Below, in pieces: positions 32,601 through 39,003 of a stretch of DNA of 64,000 nt; the stretch's first letter is position 1, and each line of letters starts with the position of its first letter. Both the position numbers and the translations under genes were made by a program. This DNA is from Brachycybe producta (taxonomy: Eukaryota > Arthropoda > Diplopoda > Playtdesmida > Andrognathidae), in assembly GCA_036925085.1 (NCBI GenBank), contig JAUPFP010000011.1, positions 806,001 through 870,000 of the forward strand, written 5' to 3'. Under the pieces are notes generated by a model. The model did not search any database, was not told where the DNA came from, and saw nothing but the letters and a program-made list of their open reading frames with translations.

Positions 32601-35175
32601 ATTCTAAAATATAAGCAAGATCTTAAAATGTTACGTAACGTGTTTTGAGCTTAACTTTATTTTAAGTTTTAAGCATCATTTTAGATTACAAGGAAATGAG
32701 GGAGGACACAATAAAGTAAAGCAGAAGTAATATACGAGTGTAAAGTTATTCTCTACTTCACGTCTGCAGAGTGCCGTTTCTTTTAATTTTTTTTAATAAT
32801 TATTCTGCAGACAGCGCAGAGAGCTCTGTAAGCAGCGTACACGTTGTGTGGTCAGAATAACCAGTTAATATGTGCGTAAAATGTTCCCCCTTGCAAATGG
32901 AAAATTCAGTACAAAATATACTACAAAATATAAGTTCTCCCATTCACAACATCATCTGGAAGTAAATTCCATTGTTGAGAATGATCTTTAAAATATGCGT
33001 TTTTAAATTGAATTTTCTTATAACTGCTGCTGCTTTGCTTCAGAGCTTTCTTAAATTCTAGTTTCAATCAATTTTGAATTTTTTTAAATTAATTTAGCTT
33101 CTTATAAAAGTCACATTCACTTTATATATGTAAAAATCACTGTTGAGCCCCTTTAAATGTTACGTGTGTTTGCCAAATAAAGCACTCCAGATACAAACTC
33201 CATTTTATAAAGTGGTAGCTACATTTCATTTGACCTTTAATTTTTTTTATCCCATTATACAGATTCTCCTCCTGGATCTCCGAGTATAAATGGAGATGGT
33301 TTAGCAATACATGCATTGGAACCTTCGAACCAATTGAGTACTTCAATTGGAACTGACTTGAACGAAGTCTTTCAACCATCTTCGGGAGTTATTTATGATG
33401 ATGCTAACAATGTTAACATTCGCCAGGCATCTCCAGAGGAACCGGTAAACAAGGTGGCAGTCGCAGATCTTAGAACAATATCACCGGTCATTATGGGTAG
33501 TTTTCCAAGCCTCAAGACACTTACGAGCCCATCACCTTCGAGGAGCCGACAATCAAGTTGCACCGGTGGTGCGACTAATACTGATTCATTCGGAAATGGC
33601 GACATTAACAGAGAATGTCTAAGTTTGCCGAATAGTCAATGGAGTGTCGATCACACTCTTAGTTTATTTCCTCATTTGAAATGTGGCGATGGAGTTGCAA
33701 CATCGTTGAGCCTCACATCGGCCTCCGCCACTTTGGGAGCAGGAGTTTTAAGTCCAGAGTTATCTCCGGAGTGTAACACTGGTAAAACGGAAGGTTCTAA
33801 TGTGTTACCACCTCCGTATCAATCTGTTGTTCGGTGCCCTTCAATCGGAAGCTTTCTCGAGATCGGTCACACTGATCAGTGGCTGGCTGCTGCGGCTTTT
33901 CCGCATTCTCTCTCGCATCACTACTTATATAATCTCGATCAGGAACAACCGAAGGATGCTGCGGGAGGCGATCTTGGTGGCACCTTGGAAGATCTCTGTG
34001 ATGTGAATCTCTTCGAAGACGTAACCTTCGAAGAATCTCCAATTTCTCGAACCTTTCAAGTGGCTGATCACATGGAAGAATGCCATTCTTCGACACCTCT
34101 GTTGAGTTTTGATCAACAAGAAAAAGATCAGTCGGTAGTGCCTTTATTAATAGAGGGAAATACAAATCCAGAAACTATTAGTGTTGTTCGTAATAGCGAT
34201 GCTTCACCACCAATATCTATATTGTTATCGACATCATCCACTTCTTCATCCTCTTCCTCTTCGTCGTCATCGTCATCATCTTCATCGGCTTCATCATCAG
34301 CATCATCAGTGACTGATGGTTCACCGTCTTCATCTCATCGACTTCTCGATAGTCCGAAAAGTCCTCAGTTATCCTGCGAACATCACGAATGCACCTCGAC
34401 ACCTACAACAACAACGACCACGAGTTCAGAAATTAGAGATTCGTTTGATGACAACAGCGATAGTTCGGTGCATCTCATACCAAAGAATAACGTCCAATTA
34501 TTACGACACGCTTTGTGTCATCACAAACAAAGTCCGTTTCGTAAGCATCGTTGTCACAAGCATCGAAGGAATGTTAACGATGAAGAAGACTGTACTTTCA
34601 GTAGTCTGAATTTGTCACTGTTGGTCGGAGAAAACAATTCTTTTATCGATGATTCGCTTTCTTCGAAATCTGTTTGGGAAGGAGAGGATCTGATGAGCAC
34701 TCATGCTAATATCGAAGAAACGGAAGACGTTTTGATAGTGGATCCGACAGATAACAAGATTGTTTGTATATATGATGGGTGTAGGACACAGGAATGTATG
34801 ATAATACCAGAAAATACAACCACCCCCTCCGCAGTAGCTGACACAAATGTTGCAGCTGCTGCTGTTTTGCCATGCCATTTGCACGGCTTGACAACAGTTG
34901 CTTCTGAAGGAAGTGTCAGTGGCAAAGAAGCAATGGTCGTATTGGTGGATAAGGACGAAGTTGTTGGTGACATCACATCTGATGTAGAAAAAGGCGAAGG
35001 TATTGGTGGTGGCTCTAGTGTTGTTCGCAGTGAAAGTACGTTGCCGTCTTGTGTTGCTGCTACGACAGTCAGTAGTACTAGTACTACTACAACACATGCC
35101 GGTGATTCGTTATCACCAAGTCACAGTTTAAACTCTGAGGAGGAAGAGATGGATTCTCTCACATCAAAATGCTAA
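2394..35175 (+). CDS. Ca-alpha1T: T-type voltage-gated calcium channel alpha-1 (Cav3), 3' part of gene
   Basis: Low-voltage-activated calcium channel pore subunit of the plasma membrane. The window holds 30 exons from S6 of domain I to the stop; N-terminus and most of domain I lie upstream. Splice phases of all 29 exons of one isoform add to 6,951 nt, an intact frame. Diagnostic features: domain II S4-S5 ([15 protein letters not shown]), pore glutamate in TQEDW (domain II), aspartate in SSKDGW (domain III) and aspartate in ATGDNW (domain IV). These match the last three positions of the Cav3 EEDD selectivity filter. The first E would be upstream. High-voltage Cav channels carry EEEE and NALCN differs, so the subtype call is firm. 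The C-terminal tail is long and low in complexity. The closest remembered relatives are arthropod Ca-alpha1T. Confidence 0.95.
2737..2899 (+). repeat. Interspersed repeat, copy 1
   Basis: About 163 bp matching 9677-9840 at roughly 90% by eye, in a different intron of the same gene and the same orientation. The ends are not inverted repeats. It may be a piece of an unclassified transposon or an intragenic duplication. Confidence 0.75.
3330..3880 (+). CDS. Ca-alpha1T: Cav3 exon: I-II linker, low-complexity
   Basis: Acceptor TTTTTCTAG at 3321-3329 with phase 2 matches the previous donor. The donor A|GTATTG gives phase 1 and joins the next exon as an arginine codon. The segment is cytoplasmic and basic at the start (HRKRRRG). 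It then becomes rich in Ser, Asn and Ala, with an NNSSSSSNN run. The open frame continues past the donor to 3906, but joining at 3880 keeps the phase. Confidence 0.85.
3949..4133 (+). CDS. Ca-alpha1T: Cav3 exon: distal I-II linker
   Basis: Acceptor CATTGCAG and donor AGG|GTATG, phase 1 to 0. It encodes an acidic stretch ending in [19 protein letters not shown], just before domain II. Only the frame needing one upstream base is open. Confidence 0.88.
4645..4760. mobile_element. Probable degenerate MITE, same family as 1808-1933
   Basis: Left end GTATTCAAAAAC followed by TTGCTTAAAATAAAG, almost the same as at 38136. The right end is not clear and is set only approximately. It lies in the intron before domain II. 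Confidence 0.35.
4940..5041 (+). CDS. Ca-alpha1T: Cav3 exon: domain II S1
   Basis: Acceptor TTTTTGTAG, donor CAA|GTATAA, 34 codons, phase 0 at both ends. It encodes the first membrane segment of domain II, including [19 protein letters not shown], a typical Cav S1 signature. Confidence 0.93.
5148..5299 (+). CDS. Ca-alpha1T: Cav3 exon: domain II S2-S3
   Basis: Acceptor GATGTAG, donor AAG|GTAAAA, phase 0 to 2. It contains [18 protein letters not shown] (S2) and [10 protein letters not shown] (S3 start) with the conserved acidic residues of the voltage sensor. Confidence 0.93.
5921..6318. mobile_element. Fold-back element, 57-bp terminal inverted repeats
   Basis: Arms 5921-5977 and 6262-6318 are inverted copies (AAGGTTCATT... 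to ...GCCCAAG), about 85% matching by eye. It lies in the domain II S3-S4 intron. Open frames across it on both strands are by-products of the arms. Confidence 0.75.
6667..6855 (+). CDS. Ca-alpha1T: Cav3 exon: domain II S3-S4-S5
   Basis: Acceptor TTCACAG, donor TTCAG|GTAAG, phase 2 to 2. It encodes the arginine/lysine S4 sensor ([18 protein letters not shown]), the S4-S5 linker ([12 protein letters not shown]) and S5 ([15 protein letters not shown]). Its donor phase fits both alternative exons that follow. Confidence 0.95.
6856..11039 (+). other. Large intron (4.2 kb) before the alternative turret exons
   Basis: No coding exon recognised. It holds the second copy of an interspersed repeat at 9677-9840. 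A divergent inverted-repeat element may span about 8050-8960, with ends GGCCATATTTAAA and TTTAGAATATGACC, perhaps a distant relative of the 1808 MITE. Several T-rich runs precede the next acceptor. The 71-aa open frame at 7111-7326 shows no recognisable content. Confidence 0.6.
9677..9840 (+). repeat. Interspersed repeat, copy 2
   Basis: Matches 2737-2899 nearly base for base, with small indels (for example TATCTTAAG versus TATTTAAG). It lies in the next-but-several intron of the same gene. Confidence 0.75.
11040..11157 (+). CDS. Ca-alpha1T: Cav3 exon, short alternative: domain II S5-P turret
   Basis: Acceptor CCGTACAG, donor CAG|GTACTA, 118 nt, phase 2 to 0. It encodes the end of S5 ([12 protein letters not shown]), a short turret, and the pore-helix start [15 protein letters not shown]. 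Three cysteines are visible. The exon at 13303-13459 encodes the same segment with the same phases, so the two are used as alternatives. Joining both would duplicate the segment. Confidence 0.92.
11158..13302 (+). other. Intron between the two alternative turret exons
   Basis: 2.1 kb without a recognisable exon. It contains a 25-bp minisatellite (12569-12740). A hydrophobic open frame at 11419-11772 (117 aa) shows no family resemblance and no splice context. The DNA is T-rich up to the second alternative exon. Confidence 0.6.
12569..12740 (+). repeat. Minisatellite, seven units of 25 bp
   Basis: Tandem copies of TAATTGGTAATAATTGG plus TTAGTAAC-type endings. The first copy is 22 bp and the next six are 25 bp. 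It lies between the two alternative turret exons. Confidence 0.9.
13303..13459 (+). CDS. Ca-alpha1T: Cav3 exon, long alternative: domain II S5-P turret
   Basis: Acceptor TTTTTGCAG, donor CAA|GTAAGT, 157 nt, phase 2 to 0, the same as the exon at 11040. It encodes [12 protein letters not shown], a longer turret with CTCE and CVCD pairs (six cysteines in the exon), then [16 protein letters not shown]. It is 13 residues longer than the short form. In other protostome Cav3 genes such an exon pair changes sodium permeability; that link is from literature memory. Confidence 0.92.
13773..13928 (+). CDS. Ca-alpha1T: Cav3 exon: domain II pore and S6
   Basis: Acceptor GCTTTAG, donor GAG|GTAAGA, 52 codons, phase 0. 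It encodes ILTQEDW, whose glutamate is the second selectivity-filter residue, then domain II S6 ([20 protein letters not shown]). Highly conserved. Confidence 0.95.
13929..16720 (+). other. Intron in the II-III linker (2.8 kb)
   Basis: Contains the large fold-back at 14309-14656. A stretch around 15750-16070 repeats CAAGTCAA-type motifs irregularly. No exon recognised in the rest. Confidence 0.6.
14309..14656. mobile_element. Large fold-back (palindromic) element, about 348 bp
   Basis: Almost the whole length is one inverted repeat. GATGCAATATCTGGTATAA on the left meets its complement on the right. Further inner blocks (AAACGTAATTTAA, TTAAGCACT, CTACTGATACTTTT) also pair. The loop is only about 20-30 nt. 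It would form a long hairpin RNA if transcribed with the intron. Confidence 0.8.
16721..16783 (+). CDS. Ca-alpha1T: Cav3 exon: II-III linker, 21 codons
   Basis: Acceptor AACTTTTAG, donor AAG|GTAATT, phase 0. It encodes a charged peptide ([18 protein letters not shown]) directly after domain II S6. Short, so support rests on splice sites, phase and context. Confidence 0.75.
16784..18799 (+). other. Intron in the II-III linker (2.0 kb)
   Basis: Holds a hAT-like MITE at 18117-18558. Nothing else recognised. Confidence 0.6.
18117..18558. mobile_element. hAT-like non-autonomous element, 442 bp
   Basis: Starts CAGGGGCGGACTGG and ends with the imperfect complement CCAAGTCCGACCCAG. The 8-bp flanks AAGTACAT and AAGTATAT differ at one base, as expected for an aged hAT target duplication. 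No transposase. Confidence 0.75.
18800..18944 (+). CDS. Ca-alpha1T: Cav3 exon: II-III linker, charged
   Basis: Acceptor CATTCGCAG, donor AAAG|GTAATC, phase 0 to 1. It encodes a lysine/glutamate-rich, probably helical segment ending DPKCNIKK. The frame joins the previous and next exons. Confidence 0.85.
19074..19306 (+). CDS. Ca-alpha1T: Cav3 exon: II-III linker
   Basis: Acceptor TTTTTATTAG; donor TCG|GTCAGT chosen because it gives phase 0 to match the next exon. It encodes a Pro/Thr/Ser-rich cytoplasmic segment ([20 protein letters not shown]). A second GT five bases later would break the frame. Confidence 0.83.
19924..20837 (+). repeat. LTR fragment inside the Cav3 intron
   Basis: Begins TGTGACGTGACTGGCCC and matches the solo LTR at 59822-60639 over most of its length (for example GGTGCCGGGGTCGACTCTG and TTTCACCTTCTGTTTCTAC). 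The last dozen bases of the LTR, including GTGTCACA, are missing, and there are extra bases inside. Confidence 0.75.
20936..21126 (+). CDS. Ca-alpha1T: Cav3 exon: II-III linker, Ser-rich
   Basis: Acceptor TTCAATGCAG, donor TG|GTATGA, phase 0 to 2. Contains RRGSFSP and RKDSLSPSP, which look like phosphorylation-prone basic-serine motifs (inference). Confidence 0.88.
21193..21417 (+). CDS. Ca-alpha1T: Cav3 exon: II-III linker, basic then acidic
   Basis: Acceptor CAAATTTAG, donor GTAAG|GTAACA, phase 2 to 2. It encodes [20 protein letters not shown] followed by an acidic stretch. An alternative GT five bases upstream would break the phase. Confidence 0.88.
21858..22054. mobile_element. hAT-like MITE, 197 bp
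   Basis: Left end CAATGGCGTAACTAG, right end CTGTAGCTACGCCACTG, which are imperfect complements. Flanking 8-mers CACATGGA and CACATAGA differ at one base. Intronic. Confidence 0.8.
22287..22728 (+). CDS. Ca-alpha1T: Cav3 exon: II-III linker, Asn/Ser-rich
   Basis: Acceptor TTTATCTAG, donor AAA|GTAAGC, phase 2 to 0. It holds four near-repeats of 'LSxQNSI/M' type: [29 protein letters not shown] and SSRHNSLTG. These regularly spaced R/Q-N-S motifs are an unusual internal repeat in the linker. Confidence 0.88.
22941..23020 (+). CDS. Ca-alpha1T: Cav3 exon: entry to domain III
   Basis: Acceptor TATATTGCAG, donor AATCC|GTAAGT, phase 0 to 2. It encodes [20 protein letters not shown], matching the conserved stretch before domain III S1 in Cav3 (…YSLFLFPxxNPFR). 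Confidence 0.92.
23090..23282 (+). CDS. Ca-alpha1T: Cav3 exon: domain III S1-S2
   Basis: The acceptor is AATACGAAG with little pyrimidine tract, but its phase fits exactly. The intron is only 69 bp. Donor AAG|GTGCTG. It encodes [20 protein letters not shown] (S1) and [16 protein letters not shown] (S2). Confidence 0.9.
23859..24043 (+). CDS. Ca-alpha1T: Cav3 exon: domain III S2-S4
   Basis: Acceptor GTGTTTAG, donor TTAAG|GTATAA, phase 0 to 2. S3 is [19 protein letters not shown]. The S4 arginines are in [16 protein letters not shown]. Confidence 0.95.
24123..24249 (+). CDS. Ca-alpha1T: Cav3 exon: domain III S4-S5
   Basis: Short 79-bp intron before it. Acceptor is a T-run plus AG, donor CAG|GTATAT, phase 2 to 0. 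It encodes [20 protein letters not shown] and S5 ([18 protein letters not shown]). Confidence 0.95.
24250..25611 (+). other. Intron in domain III (1.4 kb)
   Basis: AT-rich with repeated 'GCACATTT/TTGCATAA' motifs around 24320-24660. No exon or bounded element recognised. Confidence 0.55.
25612..25740 (+). CDS. Ca-alpha1T: Cav3 exon: domain III turret
   Basis: Acceptor TTTTCGAAAG, donor CAA|GTAAGT, 43 codons, phase 0. It encodes [12 protein letters not shown], an NRSDC glycosylation-like site and KYNFDDLGQ before the pore. Confidence 0.92.
26383..26472 (+). CDS. Ca-alpha1T: Cav3 exon: domain III pore
   Basis: The acceptor AATAAAAAG lacks an adjacent pyrimidine tract but keeps the phase; donor CAG|GTGAAT. 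It encodes [20 protein letters not shown]. The aspartate of SSKDGW is the third filter residue and marks a T-type rather than an L-type channel. Confidence 0.95.
26547..26740 (+). CDS. Ca-alpha1T: Cav3 exon: domain III S6 and start of III-IV linker
   Basis: Acceptor TTTCCACAG. The end is set at AAGAA|GTATGG (phase 2). S6 is [20 protein letters not shown], followed by a highly charged linker ([20 protein letters not shown]). The exact join to the next exon is uncertain: the main acceptor there needs phase 1. The frame stays open beyond this donor to a TGA near 26786. Confidence 0.8.
26741..29336 (+). other. Intron in the III-IV linker (2.6 kb)
   Basis: A degraded hAT-like element may run about 27320-28659. 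It starts CAGTGATTCCCAAAGTGTG and has three diverged internal copies of a 'GTGTGCCATGAGTTTTGCTAGG' type motif (27845, 28385, 28585). No target duplication found. A short cassette exon could be hidden here (see findings). Confidence 0.5.
27320..28659. mobile_element. Degraded hAT-like element (approximate limits)
   Basis: Left end CAGTGATTCCCAAAGTGTG is the kind of terminus common in hAT elements. The best right end is GGAAACCACAG near 28659. The interior repeats diverged GTGTGCCATGAG-like blocks. Limits are weak. Confidence 0.35.
29337..29481 (+). CDS. Ca-alpha1T: Cav3 exon: domain IV S1
   Basis: It encodes [20 protein letters not shown] then S1 ([20 protein letters not shown]); donor GTG|GTTAGT. 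The start is ambiguous. The better-looking acceptor TTGTTTTAG would start the exon at 29330 and needs phase 1. The AG at 29335-29336 fits the phase-2 donor at 26740 and closes the frame. Confidence 0.85.
29606..29715 (+). CDS. Ca-alpha1T: Cav3 exon: domain IV S2
   Basis: Acceptor GTTATTTTAG, donor GACAA|GTAAG, phase 0 to 2. It encodes [19 protein letters not shown] (S2). Confidence 0.95.
29716..30582 (+). other. Intron in domain IV (0.9 kb)
   Basis: AT-rich; nothing recognised. Confidence 0.55.
30583..30713 (+). CDS. Ca-alpha1T: Cav3 exon: domain IV S3-S4
   Basis: Acceptor CAATTATAG, donor AGAG|GTACCC, phase 2 to 1. It encodes [19 protein letters not shown] (S3) and the S4 start [15 protein letters not shown] with its regular arginines. 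Confidence 0.95.
30798..30947 (+). CDS. Ca-alpha1T: Cav3 exon: domain IV S4-S5
   Basis: Acceptor TTGCAATAG after an 84-bp intron, donor CTAG|GTGAGC, phase 1 to 1. It encodes [20 protein letters not shown] and S5 ([19 protein letters not shown]). Confidence 0.95.
31042..31163 (+). CDS. Ca-alpha1T: Cav3 exon: domain IV pore
   Basis: Acceptor TTTTTTACAG, donor AAG|GTATAT, phase 1 to 0. It encodes [19 protein letters not shown]. The aspartate of ATGDNW is the fourth filter residue. Confidence 0.96.
31565..31837 (+). CDS. Ca-alpha1T: Cav3 exon: domain IV S6 and proximal C-terminus
   Basis: Acceptor TTTCTACTTAAG, donor CAT|GTAAGT, phase 0. It encodes [19 protein letters not shown] (cysteine-rich loop), S6 ([19 protein letters not shown]), then an acidic helix and an alanine-rich run. 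The open frame upstream (from 31496) is intron. Confidence 0.95.
31914..32028 (+). CDS. Ca-alpha1T: Cav3 exon: C-terminal tail
   Basis: Acceptor CATCTTCTAG after a 76-bp intron, donor CTTG|GTAAGC, phase 0 to 1. It encodes a segment with [16 protein letters not shown], cytoplasmic. Confidence 0.92.
32029..33262 (+). other. Last Cav3 intron (1.2 kb)
   Basis: AT-rich, no exon or bounded repeat recognised. Confidence 0.55.
33263..35175 (+). CDS. Ca-alpha1T: Cav3 last coding exon: 636-residue cytoplasmic tail and stop
   Basis: Acceptor CATTATACAG joins in phase 1 (a D codon); TAA at 35173-35175. The tail is acidic and Ser/Thr-rich, with a serine run of about 20 residues (near 34225-34310), Thr and Ala runs, and a His/Arg/Lys patch ([12 protein letters not shown], near 34540). 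Fully open over 1.9 kb on this strand, so coding. No named domain seen; such tails in Cav3 vary strongly between species. Confidence 0.93.
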
Positions 35176-35587
35176 CACAAGGTGTTTTTCTCTGTTTTTA
35201 TACAGCAAAAATGTAATAACTGTGTATTTTATGTTTCTGTAGCAGCAACTAGAGTTTGGAAGAAGTGTCTAAAAGCCTCTTGTAATTATGAAATTTCAGT
35301 GCTCAAAAGTCCTCCTTTTTTCATTTTTTTTTTTCATTTTAACAGCTGGCTGCTCAGGTAAAAAATTATTGTATCTAAAGTGTTTGTTTCGACCGAGGTA
35401 AAAAGTGTTGAGCTTACTTCTATTTGAATTTGAAGTAAATATTTCTTCGAGCTAACGAGTTTGTGATATTTAGAAAATTTAAAATAAAAAGAATACATAA
35501 TTGTATCAAGTATGGACAATGAAGGAATTGTTCAAATCTTGCACATCCTATGCAGTTAAGTATATAATTTGTATGTAGAGAAATTAT

Positions 35588-35593
35588 AATAAA
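35588..35593 (+). promoter_or_regulatory. Ca-alpha1T: Candidate poly(A) signal of Cav3
   Basis: AATAAA about 410 nt after the stop codon, the first canonical hexamer with a reasonable position. The real 3' end is not known. Confidence 0.4.
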
Positions 35594-38135
35594 CAAAGCA
35601 TACCAGAAGTCTGTGTATTGAAAGTCCCGTCCACACCGAGGCAACATGTATCAACATTTATGTTTACCTAAGATTATGTCGAAAGAAGTTGCTATAAAAA
35701 TGAAACATTTACGAACAGAAAGAAATGTTTCTTTCATACAGGAGAAACATGTTGCCGATACAAAGCATTCAGCAACTAGTTGCTTTACGTTTCTCAATCC
35801 TAGTGTCCACATAGTGGCCACAACGCTATCCAAAGTAACATAATCAAAAGACAACTGTCAACAGTCAAACGCGACTATTGGCAATCGTCCGCACTAGAGA
35901 AACATTCGCTGACAGTTCGCACATATCACCGTTTATTGGTGTTTTTCCTTTGACGTTTATTGCTCAAAATGGAAATATGTAGCAAGACGTAACATTGGCG
36001 ACTAGCAACAGACAAAAGTCAGAATGTTGACACATGTTGTCTCCTTGTGGGTTGGCCTTAAAGTCAATTGTTGCCTTTCACTGTAGAGTAACTTATGGCC
36101 ATAGAGCAAAGGGATAATGGTGCAAAGAGACGATGCCACAGTTTTTTTTGTGAAGCGCAAACAAGCTGTTCAGAAAAAAAAGATAGAAAAATATGTACAG
36201 CATAAGTTCGAATAAACGGGAGTAATTATTGCAAAGTTGGTACTTTGTATATGTGAATTATAATACTTTATGAACATGTTGTTTATGAAAGAATGATGAT
36301 AATTCATCACATTTTAAGTCATTTTTTGTCGGAAAATGTACGAAATTGTTGCAAAATATAAGAATTATGTGGAATAGCTTATATCATAATAACTTTTAAA
36401 ACAAATCGTCCTTTTGTAATAGAGCTCAGTTACAGAAGCTGATATCCATGTATCCAAAATTTCTTAAAATGTTTGTTTACTTATTGACTCCTAAGAGTAA
36501 AATCAACCTCCGTAGTAATTATTGCATTTTGCAATTACTGCTTCTCGTTGATAAAGTATCAGAAGTCACACTTTCTTACATCGTAAAAACTTTTATGATA
36601 ATTCCTCTTATGTAAATGAGCTCAATTAAAAAAAAAACTTCATTAGTAATTGAAGTTTCTTTAAATTTCTTCTTCTGAATTGTTGTATTGTGCATTTTAT
36701 GTCCCTCGATCTGGACTGTGTTTGTAAATGTACTGTATACAGTATGTGAACACACTTTATTGCCAGTGTTAATGAAGTGTGACCTGCAGGATTGGGTAGG
36801 AAATTTTTTTTTTAAAAATTACAATCTTGTTTTGAACATAAAGTTTTTTTAATTATAAATGCATTTACTATTGTATTTAAGAAATGCACAACGTTATGCA
36901 TTTTGTATACTGAATGTATTTAAATACAAAATGCTGTGCATTTTTGTGGTTGTATTTTCGAATACATATTATAATTAAAATTTGAAGTATTTAGCCCAAC
37001 CCTGGTGACCTGGTTAGATAGATCTGCATCTGCTCTAAAATTGCATATACGTGTAAATCAATACATGAGACAAATGTGCATTGACTGATGGCAGTATTTC
37101 TCTAAGATTAAAGTGCAGCATTGCAATGATTACAGTTTTAGAAAATAAACTAGCCATGGTTGATGCATTTAGTCTTATTGGAAACCCAGCCTTAAGTTGA
37201 TTTCTACGGAAATCGCAACGATTGTCTCGGTTATTGTTGGTTTTAAATGTTTATGATGATACCAACTTGATTGAAACAGATTGAAACAATACTTTTATGG
37301 TATTCTGTGTGTTTGTTTACTAAGTCTACTGCTTTCTAGTTGAAAGCTGAAAGTTGGAAGATGGAATAATGTTGCAGCTACACTTAATATGTATATAAAT
37401 TTATTTTAAAGCACAAGCCTCCATTTAATACGTCAAGTTACTAAATCATACCAAAAGTCATATCTTTTTACAAATAGTTAAACAGTGTTTTTTTTAGAAT
37501 AAAAGACAAAAAATTTTTTTGTTGTTTAATGTAAATCTCAGTAACACCTTACTCAGCTTTGGTAGTTAGTTCTATGTGGTTAAATAAAATCAATCACTTT
37601 TTTATTTTACACCTGTTTTTAGAAGAAGAAGAAAAACAGACAGAAGTGTCATTTGTTATTTGTTTGTGGTATAATAAGTTAATCAATTAAATTTTCTCAC
37701 CAAATTCAGTTGTGGAGAGAACAATGTTCCTTTATATTAGTGTAAAAGTTACACATTGCCTTTTACTGTGGTGTATAGTTTAAAAAATTATAACAATGAT
37801 GATGATGATGATGACGATCATGATAATTCAATGATAAAAGAGCTTTTTTAGCAGTTGCAAATGTCACCAATCAATAGATTATATATAATGTATAAATAAA
37901 TTAACCCTTGTCTGCCTTTTATACCATTTTCATCCCATTCACAGTTGTGTTTTAGTTTTGATCATGTTTCATCTTAAAGTGAACATTTCATGAAGCTTTT
38001 GTCAGTAATCATGTTATGTGACGTGGGCTGTAGGATTCTGATGACAAAACATGTCCGGATTCTTAAATACTGTGTTTAGAAGCTACACATTTTTTTCTTA
38101 TTATTTTGGTATTGCCTTTGGATGGAAAACACTTT

Positions 38136-38277
38136 CGTATTCAAAAACTTTGCTTAAAATAAAAGTTAAACTTAAATTATGATACAAGACAAAACTCACT
38201 ATAGTATGTCCATAAAAAGTGTTTAAGTTTAGCTTGGATTATAGCTTTGGATTAAGTAACGTTTTAGAATAAGGCCG
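38136..38277. mobile_element. MITE, same family as 1808-1933
   Basis: Left CGTATTCAAAAACTTTGC, right GTTTTAGAATAAGGCCG; imperfect complements. The interior carries TTAAACTTAAATT and TTTAAGTTTAGC inverted blocks. Confidence 0.55.
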
Positions 38278-38406
38278 TTTAGACGCCTAAATGGTCTCTG
38301 TTGTTTTATCATGTGTATTAACATTGTCTCTTTCTTTAAGGTGGTATATCGTTGTTTGAAAATCCTCATTCTTGTTGAAATAGTGAGACCAAAGAAGTAG
38401 TTTGAT

Positions 38407-39003
38407 CAGTGCCGGATTGTCCATTAAGCTAAGTAGGCAGAAGTATAGACAAGCATCTGTAGGCAGCTTCAGAATTTATTTGGCTCCACCCTTTTATGAG
38501 CGTCATCAATTTCTAATTGGTTTGTTACTATGTCTGATGTCACATACCCCGCCCTTTTTATTTCTAATTGGTTGATATTTGGTCTGACGCTCATAAAAGG
38601 GCGGAGCCAAAGAAATTCTGAAGCTGTCTACAGATGCCTGTGAAGTATAGAGGCCCTGAGCTGTTGGAGGCCCGTGTAAAAGTTAAAAAAGTGAAGATTG
38701 TACAATTTTATCATAATTTAAGTACAACGATGTCAAAAAGGAAATGTTTGCACTTTGCAGTCGCATTCGTAATGTTCGATTTTTCTAAATAGACATATTG
38801 CAAAATTATATGGGTGCATGAACTACTTGTTTTTTCCATACATTTATTTCGCCTGCTTGCTGTGGCTGCGCTAATATTTTTTATAATACTAGTTGATACA
38901 ATACCTTGCTAATAATAGGGTTGAAAAAATATTATAACTATTGGCATTTTAGGCCCAAGCACCAAAACGCCTGAAGGGCCCTTCTTGGCTTAATCCGGCC
39001 CTG
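38407..39003. mobile_element. hAT-like element interrupted by a fold-back
   Basis: Left CAGTGCCGGATTGTCC, right TTAATCCGGCCCTG: the CAGGGCCGGATTAA type of hAT terminus. Flanks AGTTTGAT and AGCTTGGT match at 6 of 8 positions. A fold-back at 38450-38640 is inserted within it, so it is the older of the two. Confidence 0.7.
38450..38640. mobile_element. Fold-back element nested in hAT-like element
   Basis: Long inverted arms, starting CAAGCATCTGTAGGCAGC and ending with the complement GCTGTCTACAGATGCCTG. It is flanked by a 10-bp direct repeat GAAGTATAGA (38440-38449 and 38642-38651), a plausible target duplication. The inner arm motif GGCTCCACCCTTTTATGAGCG also occurs, diverged, at 41431-41648. 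Confidence 0.8.

Noticed and set aside
33393..35097. - strand open frames of 60-160 aa
   Set aside because: Shadows of the last Cav3 exon, caused by serine-rich repeats.
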